Source: an uncultured Lachnospiraceae bacterium
Lineage (GTDB): Bacteria; Bacillota; Clostridia; Lachnospirales; Lachnospiraceae
Assembly: GCA_902766845.1 (NCBI GenBank)
Contig: CACXFD010000126.1
Span: forward strand, 1-12,645
Reading direction: 5' to 3'
DNA: 12,645 bases
The notes beneath the pieces are model-generated. The model saw only the letters and a list, made by a program, of their open reading frames with translations, made no database searches and was not told the DNA's origin. The translations under genes were made by a program, and so were the position numbers. Shown piece by piece: positions 1 through 5,602 of the stretch; within the stretch, counting starts at the first letter, position 1, and each line of letters starts with the position of its first letter.

Positions 1-495
1 CAGGTCATACTCCACCTTCTCGGGGTCCTGCTCCTTCGTGAAGCCGAGCCGGCGCGAGATCCGGCCCACATGCGTATCCACGACCACGCTCGGATCGCCG
101 AAGACGTTGCCGCGGATCACGTTAGCCGTCTTGCGGCCCACGCCCGGAAGGCTGGTCAACTCTTCGACCGTGCGCGGCACCTCGCCTCCGAAATCCTCGC
201 AGAGCCTGCGGCAGCAGGCGATCAGGTTCTTTGCCTTCATGTGATAGAACCCGACCGGATGGATGATCCGCTCGAGTTCCTCGATATCCGCCCCGGCCAT
301 AGCCGCGGGATCCGGATAGCGGGCAAACAGCGCGGGCGTGAGCGTATTGACGCGGGCGTCGGTGCACTGGGCACTCAGGATCGTCGCGACCAGGAGCTGC
401 CACGCGTCTTCGTGATCCAGGTAACACTTGACGTCCACCGTATACATCTGATCCAGCCGGTCCAGCACGGCCCGCACCCGTTCGCTCTTTTTCAT
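1..495 (-). CDS. nth: Endonuclease III (DNA glycosylase/AP lyase), 3' end cut off by window edge
   Basis: This base-excision repair enzyme removes oxidised pyrimidines and nicks the abasic site by beta-elimination; it acts on chromosomal DNA in the cytoplasm. The 165 visible residues align with the N-terminal three quarters of the roughly 210-residue family. The helix-hairpin-helix LPGVGRKTANV lies at residues 116-126 with the Schiff-base lysine at K122. The catalytic aspartate is D140 in VVDTHVGR. The substrate-pocket segment LLVATILSAQCTD is at about 34-46. The four [4Fe-4S] cysteines near the C-terminus would lie left of position 1, so they cannot be checked. The start at 495 follows the sequence TAAAGGAG, in which the MATE stop codon runs into the Shine-Dalgarno. 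The gap between the two genes is 11 nt, so they are probably co-transcribed and translationally coupled. The family call is secure. Confidence 0.97.
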   Translation of the reverse strand, partial: MKKSERVRAVLDRLDQMYTVDVKCYLDHEDAWQLLVATILSAQCTDARVNTLTPALFARYPDPAAMAGADIEELERIIHPVGFYHMKAKNLIACCRRLCEDFGGEVPRTVEELTSLPGVGRKTANVIRGNVFGDPSVVVDTHVGRISRRLGFTKEQDPEKVEYDL

Positions 496-506
496 GGTCG
501 GCTCCT

Positions 507-1889
507 TTATTGAAAACGTTCGGTCGAAGATACGCCGTCTCTTTCTTCAAAATCGATCAGTTTCAGCGCGCGGCGCTTGAAGACGGTCGCGATCGCAAGG
601 CACACGAGCTCCGCGATCGGGAACGCGAACCAGACATAGTCCACCTTGCCGAACAGGGAGAGCACATACGCGGCCGGAAGCAGCACGGCGATCTGCCGGA
701 TCAGCGACATGTACATGCCGTAGAGCCCCTTGCCGAGCGCCTGGCAGACGCTGGTCACCACGATGCAGTACGCGGCCGGCAGAAAGCTCAGGCTGATGAT
801 CCGCAGCGCGCGCACGCCCATCTCCATCATGGACGGCGACGCGTCGAAGAGCCACAGCATCGGCCGCGGGAAGATCTGGAACAGCAGCAGGCCCACGGCC
901 ATGATCCCGACCGCGTACAGCGTCGCGGTGCGGATGGTCTCGAGGATCCGGTCCCGCCGGCGCGCGCCGTAGTTATACGCCACGATGGGCACCACGCCGT
1001 TGTTCATGCCGAAGACCGGCATGAAGACGAAGCTCTGCAGCTTGAAATAGACGCCGAACACCGCAGTCGCGGTGGACGTAAAGGAGAGCAGGATCCGGTT
1101 CATGAAGAAGTTCATGACCGATCCGATCGACGCCATCACGATGGACGGCACGCCCACGTAGTAGATGCGCTTGACCACGAAGGCCGACGGCGCCATCTGC
1201 CGCACGTCCAGCCGGATATCCTTGTTCGCGGTCAGGTTGAAGACGAGGCCCAGCGCCATCGACAGGAGCTGGCCGGCCACGGTCGCGACCGCGGCGCCGG
1301 TCACGCCCATCTTCGGAAAGCCCAGCAGGCCGAAGATCAGGATCGGGTCCAGGATCATATTCGCGACGGCGCCCGACATCTGCGTGATCATCGAATAGAC
1401 CGTGCGGCCCGTGGAGACCAGCAGGCGCTCCGCCATGATCGCGCCCATCAGGCCGATCGACACGACCGTCACGACCGACGTGTATTCGATCCCGTACTGC
1501 ACGATGACTTCGATATCCGTCAGCGCGCGGAAATACGGCTCCACGAAGAACAGGCCGAAGATCATGAAGACGAGGCTCGACGCCGCGGCCAGAAACAGCG
1601 CGACGTTGGCCGTTTTGTTCGCGAGCTCGTAGTTCTTTTCCCCGAGGCTCTTGGACAGCAGCGCGTTCACGCCGACGCCGGTGCCGGTCCCGACCGCGAT
1701 CATGATGTTCTGTACCGGGAACGCGAGCGAGACCGCGCTCAGCGCGTCCTCGGCGATCCGGGCCACAAAAATGCTGTCCACGATATTATACAGCGCCTGC
1801 ACCATCATCGAGAGCATGATGGGCAGCGACATCGACAGGATCAGGCGGGGGATCGGGAGGACCCCCATCTTGTTTTCTTCTCTCTCCAT
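507..1889 (-). CDS. MATE-family multidrug/metabolite efflux transporter
   Basis: This is a 460-residue integral membrane protein of the multidrug and toxic compound extrusion family, which exports cationic drugs or metabolites by proton or sodium antiport. It begins MEREENKMGVLPIPRLILSM, followed by the family's typical first helix (SLPIMLSMMVQALYNIVDSIFVAR). About twelve hydrophobic segments in two related halves follow, with the second half starting near VGVPSIVMASIGSVMNFFMN. Other MATE landmarks are GTGTGVGVNALLSKSLG and GMNNGVVPIVAYNYGA. The frame stays open upstream to an ATG at 2033. I chose 1889 because it has an AGAGGAGA ribosome-binding site seven bases upstream, gives the usual family length, and lies downstream of a likely promoter that would exclude the longer version. 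Substrate cannot be told from sequence. It probably shares a transcript with nth. Confidence 0.95.
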   Translation of the reverse strand: MEREENKMGVLPIPRLILSMSLPIMLSMMVQALYNIVDSIFVARIAEDALSAVSLAFPVQNIMIAVGTGTGVGVNALLSKSLGEKNYELANKTANVALFLAAASSLVFMIFGLFFVEPYFRALTDIEVIVQYGIEYTSVVTVVSIGLMGAIMAERLLVSTGRTVYSMITQMSGAVANMILDPILIFGLLGFPKMGVTGAAVATVAGQLLSMALGLVFNLTANKDIRLDVRQMAPSAFVVKRIYYVGVPSIVMASIGSVMNFFMNRILLSFTSTATAVFGVYFKLQSFVFMPVFGMNNGVVPIVAYNYGARRRDRILETIRTATLYAVGIMAVGLLLFQIFPRPMLWLFDASPSMMEMGVRALRIISLSFLPAAYCIVVTSVCQALGKGLYGMYMSLIRQIAVLLPAAYVLSLFGKVDYVWFAFPIAELVCLAIATVFKRRALKLIDFEERDGVSSTERFQ

Positions 1890-1896
1890 CGGCCGG

Positions 1897-1904
1897 TCTC
1901 CTCT
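1897..1904 (-). promoter_or_regulatory. Ribosome-binding site that fixes the MATE start
   Basis: The minus strand reads AGAGGAGA, seven bases before the ATG at 1889. The in-frame ATG codons further upstream, at 1931 and 2033, lack a comparable site, which is the main reason for choosing the shorter protein. Confidence 0.75.
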
Positions 1905-1945
1905 GCCGCTGACGCGGTCATTTTTCCGCATGCAGTATCCTGTAT

Positions 1946-1975
1946 ATTGTATCCTGCCGCACAGGAGCCTGACAA
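1946..1975 (-). promoter_or_regulatory. Likely sigma-A promoter for the MATE-nth pair
   Basis: On the minus strand TTGTCA (1975-1970) and TACAAT (1951-1946) are separated by 18 bases. Each differs from the consensus hexamers by one base. Transcription would start near 1939, giving a leader of about 50 nt before the ATG at 1889. This is a sequence match only. Confidence 0.6.
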
Positions 1976-1997
1976 TAGCCAAAATACACGAATTTCC

Positions 1998-2029
1998 TTG
2001 CTTTTCACGATATGTCGTGGTAGGATAAT
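1998..2029 (+). promoter_or_regulatory. Candidate promoter with inverted repeat upstream of the lipoprotein gene
   Basis: TTGCTT at 1998-2003 could be a -35 element. The -10 could be TAGGAT (2021-2026, 17-base spacer) or GATAAT (2024-2029, 20-base spacer). The spacer contains a perfect inverted repeat, CACGA-TATG-TCGTG at 2006-2019, in a position where operators often lie. A long spacer holding a dyad is the layout used by MerR-type activators, but the half-sites match no operator I can name. The region also sits back to back with the MATE promoter, so one regulator could affect both genes. Confidence 0.35.
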
Positions 2030-2053
2030 CCATCGTAAGCCTTTAGTCCCACC

Positions 2054-2061
2054 AAAGGAGG
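2054..2061 (+). promoter_or_regulatory. Strong ribosome-binding site of the lipoprotein gene
   Basis: AAAGGAGG ends ten bases before the ATG at 2072. It is the best match to the anti-Shine-Dalgarno in the window and suggests efficient translation. Confidence 0.8.
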
Positions 2062-2071
2062 TAAACATACC

Positions 2072-2731
2072 ATGAAAAAACGCATCGCCGCCGCGCTGCT
2101 GGCGGTCCTGATCCTGTCCCTGACGGCCTGCGGCCAAAGCGCCGCCCAGAAGTACACGGACTACGTACAGGGCGTGATGGACTGCAGCTATCGCGGAGAG
2201 TTCGACGCCTACACCAAGAGCCGCGGAAACAAGGACAACACCGAGGCGCAGGAAGTCTACGACGCGACCGTCGAGAACTATGCCTACCAGCTCATGAATT
2301 ATCTCGAGGTAGAGTATAACTACATCGACGAAGACATCATCGAGCAGTACAAGGACCTGGCCGCCAAGCTCCTGATGAAGACCAAGTACACGGTCAACAA
2401 GGCGGAGATCGCCGGCAAGGAATACCACATCAAGCTCGAGATCCAGCCGCTGGATTTCTGCGACATCGTCGTGGACGCAGCGACCGCGGTCGCTGATCAG
2501 TACAACGCCGATCAAGCCGCCCTCGGCGAGAATGCCACGGATGAGCAGCTGATTGAGCTTGAGAACACCTACGCCCGCAACATGCTCGAAGCCGTCACGC
2601 CGTTCGTGGACCAGGTCGGCTACAAGGACACCAAGACCAAGGTCGTGATCATGCAGGAAGGCGATGAGGGCTACGGCCTCGAGGACGCCGACTGGCAGCA
2701 GATCGACAACATGGTCGTGGACATGGACTGA
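2072..2731 (+). CDS. Small secreted lipoprotein of unknown function
   Basis: This 219-residue protein has a classic lipoprotein signal peptide: positively charged MKKR, a hydrophobic stretch to residue 16, and the lipobox LTAC with the lipidated cysteine at C20. After cleavage by signal peptidase II it should be anchored on the outer face of the membrane. The mature part is acidic and rich in Tyr, Asp and Ala. It looks mainly helical, from about residue 60 (NYAYQLMNYLEVEYNYIDED) to the acidic C-terminal tail ending in NMVVDMD. I recognise no enzyme motif or binding domain. Short lipoproteins of this style are common in Lachnospiraceae genomes and are usually annotated as hypothetical. It is the only plus-strand gene here, with its own strong ribosome-binding site and terminator, so it appears to be monocistronic. 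The translation and lipoprotein nature are secure; the function is unknown. Confidence 0.9.
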   Translation: MKKRIAAALLAVLILSLTACGQSAAQKYTDYVQGVMDCSYRGEFDAYTKSRGNKDNTEAQEVYDATVENYAYQLMNYLEVEYNYIDEDIIEQYKDLAAKLLMKTKYTVNKAEIAGKEYHIKLEIQPLDFCDIVVDAATAVADQYNADQAALGENATDEQLIELENTYARNMLEAVTPFVDQVGYKDTKTKVVIMQEGDEGYGLEDADWQQIDNMVVDMD

Positions 2732-2788
2732 CGATCCGGTATCCGCAAAACACGCGGCGTCCTGCCGCGCCATATCAGAAGAAACGCC

Positions 2789-2822
2789 AAGAGCCGGCCG
2801 CTTGCCGCGGCCGGCTCTTTTT
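2789..2822 (+). terminator. Intrinsic terminator of the lipoprotein gene
   Basis: A perfect 13-bp GC-rich stem pairs AAGAGCCGGCCGC (2789-2801) with GCGGCCGGCTCTT (2807-2819), with a TTGCC loop. A run of five T overlaps its end (2818-2822). On the minus strand only a weak T-rich tail (TTGGCGTTTC) follows the stem, so it may terminate the converging aroK transcript poorly or not at all. Confidence 0.9.
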
Positions 2823-2845
2823 GTATGCTCTGTATGCGCTCCGAT

Positions 2846-2940
2846 GCAGTGCGGTCCGTTATGACGCAGTCCAGTCGGTACGCCGCAGTGCGGTCCGTCA
2901 TGACGCGGCGCAGTCGGTACGCGGCGCGGTCCGTTATGAG
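2846..2940. repeat. 39-bp tandem repeat, about 2.4 copies, overlapping the aroK stop
   Basis: Copy 1 (2846-2884) and copy 2 (2885-2923) both begin GCAGTGCGGTCCGT and end in AGTCGGTACGC, differing at only a few positions. A partial third copy (2924-2940) reads GCGCGGTCCGTTATGA and lacks three bases (AGT). The aroK stop codon (TAA on the minus strand, 2936-2934) lies inside the third copy. The array fills most of the space between the converging lipoprotein terminator and aroK. I see no reading frame or RNA structure that explains it. Confidence 0.85.
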
Positions 2941-3506
2941 ATCGCCCGCAGGATCTCCCCGGCGACCTCGCGGGGGCTCTTCCCGTCCGTGGACACGGTC
3001 AGGTCCGCGGCGTCCTCATAGGCCGCGCGGCGCTCCTCCATCATGGCCGCGATCTGCGCGGCGCTCTGCTTTCCGTCCAGCAGCGGCCTCCGGTCATCCG
3101 GTCCGACCCGCCGCAGCACTTCCTCCGGCGATACGGTCAGTCGGACCACGGTCCCCGCGGTCCGCATGGCCGCGCGGTTCTCGGGCCGCAGCACGGCCCC
3201 GCCTCCGCAGGAGACGATCCGCGCAGCCGTCCCTTCCTCCGCAAGTTCCCGGATCAGCGCGCTCTCCGCGTCCCGGAAGAACGCTTCGCCCTCCCGGGCA
3301 AAGATCTCGCGGATGCTGCGGCCCAGGCGGCGCGCAAGCTCCGTGTCCGTTTCCGTGACCGGCCATCCCGTGCGCGCGGCCAGTTCCCGCGCCGCCGCGG
3401 TCTTGCCGCTGCCCATGAACCCGACCAGCCACAGGACGCGGCCGGCGCCGGTCGGGCCCTTCGAACCCGTTTCAGGCCTCATCACCGGCTCCGTCCCGGT
3501 CATCAT
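2934..3506 (-). CDS. aroK: Shikimate kinase
   Basis: The enzyme phosphorylates shikimate at the 3-hydroxyl with ATP, the fifth step of chorismate and aromatic amino-acid synthesis, in the cytoplasm. The protein has 190 residues. Walker A is GFMGSGKT at about 29-36. The shikimate-binding aspartate is D54 in ETDTE and the shikimate-binding arginine is R78 in FFRDAES. The glycine-rich SCGGGAV has its glycines at 101-103. The lid arginine is R140 in DRRPLL, and a further arginine near 159 precedes the conserved tyrosine of RRAAYEDAAD. The first Asp of the usual DTD motif, a magnesium ligand in characterised enzymes, is Glu52 here. The frame is open to an ATG at 3608, but the start at 3506 has GGGAG five bases upstream and overlaps the preceding stop as ATGA, typical of coupling. 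No other aro genes are adjacent. Confidence 0.95.
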   Translation of the reverse strand: MMTGTEPVMRPETGSKGPTGAGRVLWLVGFMGSGKTAAARELAARTGWPVTETDTELARRLGRSIREIFAREGEAFFRDAESALIRELAEEGTAARIVSCGGGAVLRPENRAAMRTAGTVVRLTVSPEEVLRRVGPDDRRPLLDGKQSAAQIAAMMEERRAAYEDAADLTVSTDGKSPREVAGEILRAIS

Positions 3507-4315
3507 GCCATCTCCCGGCATTCTTTCTTCCACTGCGCCAGCAGTTCTTTGACTGCGGCCGGACGGCGCACCCCGTCCTTCTGGAACGCGGCGTCGGCCT
3601 CCGCGCACTTGCCGGTAAAGCCCGATTCGCTGCGCAGGCGCTCGAATTCTTCCTTCCAGGCAAACTGGACCTTCGGGTCGATGGCCGTGAACAGCTCCGG
3701 CATGATGCCGGACGCCGGCTCCAGCAGGCGCAGGCCGTACAGGTACTTCAGCGTTTCTTCATCGCCGGTCAGCGTGTAGGCGCGCTCGTAGCTGTCCGCG
3801 GCCTCGGTGAAGCAGAAGCTCCGGCACAGGCACGCGGCCTTGTTCTGATAGAGCGCGGCCAGCCCCTCTTTGGTCACATGGTATTTGTCCGCCTGCGACA
3901 GGATGCTGTCATACAGGCGCACGGCGGCGTCGTAATGGCCGCGTTCCACCATGTAGTCCGCCTTGTTCTTGAGCGCCTCCCAGGGCTTGGCCTGCTTCTT
4001 GCGCTCGGTCGCTTTCAGGAATTCCGACAGCTCTTTTTCGGTATGATAGCCCACCTCGGACAGGAACAGGAACATCTGCTGTTCGATCGTGTCTTCCTCG
4101 CGCGCGCGGGCCAGCTTGTCCGCGAGCTGCGGCATGGCCAGGTCCTCGCGGATGAACTGCAGCAGCGGGTCGGAGAAGAAATCCGGCTCGATCAGCAGCA
4201 CGTTCCGGTCGATATAGCAGCACAGTTCCTCCGCGGAGAAGATCCGCACGGCCCCCTCCTCGAGGTAGAACGGCGTTTTCGCGAGCGGGCTCGTGCACAG
4301 ATAGAATTTGCTCAT
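3503..4315 (-). CDS. TPR-like helical protein, third gene of the DUF5717/DUF5716 cassette
   Basis: This is a 270-residue cytoplasmic protein with no signal peptide or membrane segment. Residues 1-60 form a mixed domain (MSKFYLCTSPLAKTPFYLEE, then a segment containing RIFSAEELCCYID). Helices with charged linkers follow. Two tetratricopeptide-like pairs lie at about 113-146 (ALKNKADYMVERGHYDAAVRLYDS) and 150-183 (LAALYQNKAACLCRSFCFTEAADSYERAY), with the small/aromatic spacing typical of TPRs. TPRs usually bind partner proteins, and by position the likely partners are the two upstream products. The start at 4315 is preceded by TAAGGAGGCGGCC, in which a stop codon in the frame of the upstream gene runs straight into the ribosome-binding site. 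Its end overlaps aroK by four bases. I know of no assigned function. Confidence 0.85.
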   Translation of the reverse strand: MSKFYLCTSPLAKTPFYLEEGAVRIFSAEELCCYIDRNVLLIEPDFFSDPLLQFIREDLAMPQLADKLARAREEDTIEQQMFLFLSEVGYHTEKELSEFLKATERKKQAKPWEALKNKADYMVERGHYDAAVRLYDSILSQADKYHVTKEGLAALYQNKAACLCRSFCFTEAADSYERAYTLTGDEETLKYLYGLRLLEPASGIMPELFTAIDPKVQFAWKEEFERLRSESGFTGKCAEADAAFQKDGVRRPAAVKELLAQWKKECREMA

Positions 4316-4325
4316 GGCCGCCTCC

Positions 4326-4418
4326 TTACACCTTCACCGTCTCTTTGATCTCCACGCCGGACGACGGATAGAAATCCCCGAAGCCCATATCGCGGATGCG
4401 CACCATCATCTGCTCTTA
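4326..4418 (-). other. Premature in-frame TAA and stranded 29-codon C-terminus of the DUF5716-like gene
   Basis: Directly after the TAA at 4418-4416, the same frame continues for 29 codons to a second TAA at 4328-4326. It encodes a segment containing MVRIRDMGFGDFYPSSG and ending in IKETVKV. 25 of the 29 codons end in G or C, like the rest of the gene. The second stop abuts the GGAGG of the next gene, leaving 10 nt between genes, in line with the 14-nt and overlapping junctions elsewhere in the operon. From memory, DUF5716-type proteins end in a similar DxGFGxxFPSSG segment. The natural reading is that this is the original C-terminus, now cut off by a nonsense codon, a sequencing error, or a site of read-through. 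TAA is a normal stop in this genome, as at the ends of aroK, the MATE gene and the DUF5717-like gene, so general reassignment is unlikely. Confidence 0.8.
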
Positions 4419-5588
4419 CGACTGGAACGCGATCGTGACCTCCATGCGGGTCATGCGCTCCGGGCGGTCCGGCAGCGCCGTCAGCGGGATGCTGATCTTG
4501 CGGATCCCGGCCGGATCCACGCGCCGCACGGTCAGGTCCAGCGCGTCCGCGGTGCCGCGGATCAGTTCCAGCGTAGCCTTCGAATCATACCAGCATGCGC
4601 CGGCCGAGGCCAGGATCAGCTGGCGGTCCCGCCCCTTCAGCGACGCTTCCATGGTCACGGTGACCGGGATGCGTCCTTCGCAGACGCAGATCATGTTATA
4701 ATTGCTCTCCTCGCGGTCCGCGTCCAGCGCGATGAAGGCCGCGCCCTTCGAAAACAAGCCCTGGCCGGAGAACACGCGGCGCTTTTTGCAGAGCGTGCGC
4801 AGGAACTCCTCGGCCCAGTCGGTCTTCTCGAAGCCCTTGCCGGTCAAAAAGACCGATGAGACGACCTTGCGGTCCAGCAGGCGCTCCGCGCAGTTGGTCA
4901 GGATCGTGTCCGCGAGCTTGCGCCCCGATTTAGTCTCGAGGATGTCCAGACGGAACCCTTCTTCAAGGAACTGGTGCTCGCCGCGCACGAGCTGCGGCGT
5001 CCGGCCGCGCAGCACGCCGAGCTCATAGTAATGCAGCCCGTTCTCCGACAAATCGAACAGGACCACCTGGTTGGCCCAGAGCTCCTTTTTCTGGGTCAGC
5101 ACGTAATACACGAAGCTCTCGGTGTGGCTGACCAGGCTGATCTTCTCCCGCGGGATGCCGAGGCGCATCAGGACCCGGACGATCACGTCCATCACGTCCG
5201 CGGACAGTTCCTGCAGCGTGACCGTGATATGGGCGATGTCTTGCCCCTCGTGCTTTTCGCGGACGCTCATCAGGAGCTTGTTCAGGTAGATCTCGAGCAG
5301 CTCCTCCGCTTCGTAGCGGCGGCCGCGCATCGTGGACGTTCCCTCGCGCGCGGTCAGCTTCAGGAGCTTGTCCACGAGGATCCCCTTGCCGGTCAGCGCC
5401 ATCTTGTACGCGTCTTCCCCGATGTACCAGACCTCTTCCTCGCGGTCCCGGCACAGGACCGTGGGCATCAGCGTCTGCGTCCCTTCTTCGTCAAAGGCAA
5501 AGGGCTCTGCGTCCATGGTCTCCGGATCAAACAGACTGACCTGACAGTAATCGTCGCACAGATCGAGCCCGATTCGCAAGCCTTCCAT
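4416..5588 (-). CDS. DUF5716-like protein with actin/Hsp70-type ATPase fold, shortened by an in-frame stop
   Basis: 390 residues are translated up to the first TAA; the apparent ancestral protein has about 420. The order of motifs fits the ASKHA (actin, Hsp70, sugar kinase) nucleotide-binding fold. Phosphate-1-like RIGLDLCDDYCQVSLFD lies at 5-21, with D9 as the acidic residue. MPTVL is at 41-45 and IGEDAYKMALTGKG at 56-69, as in Hsp70/FtsA relatives. ITVTLQEL is at 121-128. Phosphate-2-like VVLFDLSENGLHYYEL is at 175-190 with D179. The adenosine-motif-like VFLTGKGF is at 246-253 and the connect-2-like GLFSKGAAFIAL at 277-288. A beta-rich C-terminal domain follows (about 295-390). From memory this matches the uncharacterised family DUF5716. 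It starts 14 nt after the DUF5717-like stop behind AGGGGTGAGGGAG. ATP binding is inferred, not shown, and the family's usual partner is the preceding gene. Confidence 0.85.
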   Translation of the reverse strand: MEGLRIGLDLCDDYCQVSLFDPETMDAEPFAFDEEGTQTLMPTVLCRDREEEVWYIGEDAYKMALTGKGILVDKLLKLTAREGTSTMRGRRYEAEELLEIYLNKLLMSVREKHEGQDIAHITVTLQELSADVMDVIVRVLMRLGIPREKISLVSHTESFVYYVLTQKKELWANQVVLFDLSENGLHYYELGVLRGRTPQLVRGEHQFLEEGFRLDILETKSGRKLADTILTNCAERLLDRKVVSSVFLTGKGFEKTDWAEEFLRTLCKKRRVFSGQGLFSKGAAFIALDADREESNYNMICVCEGRIPVTVTMEASLKGRDRQLILASAGACWYDSKATLELIRGTADALDLTVRRVDPAGIRKISIPLTALPDRPERMTRMEVTIAFQS

Positions 5589-5602
5589 ACTCCCTCACCC
5601 CT

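Noticed and set aside
1890..2033. 48-residue N-terminal extension of the MATE protein
   Set aside because: It would need a start upstream of the likely promoter, has no good ribosome-binding site, and is not hydrophobic or family-like. The 1889 start gives the usual MATE length.
510..2075. 521-codon open frame on the plus strand opposite the MATE gene
   Set aside because: The product is extremely rich in Arg, His, Asp and Gln with no recognisable domain. This is the typical antisense shadow of a GC-rich gene, and the opposite strand encodes a clear transporter.
1841..2773. 310-codon minus-strand open frame opposite the lipoprotein gene
   Set aside because: It overlaps a well-supported lipoprotein gene with signal peptide, ribosome-binding site and terminator. 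Its sequence has shadow-like runs of Val, Leu, Asp and His.
2821..3021. Small plus-strand open frames across the 39-bp repeat
   Set aside because: They consist of repeat-encoded peptide running antisense into aroK, with no ribosome-binding site.
4416..4418. Reassignment of TAA to a sense codon in this organism
   Set aside because: The MATE gene, aroK and the DUF5717-like gene all end in TAA at positions fitting their family ends and operon junctions, so a single-gene event is more likely.
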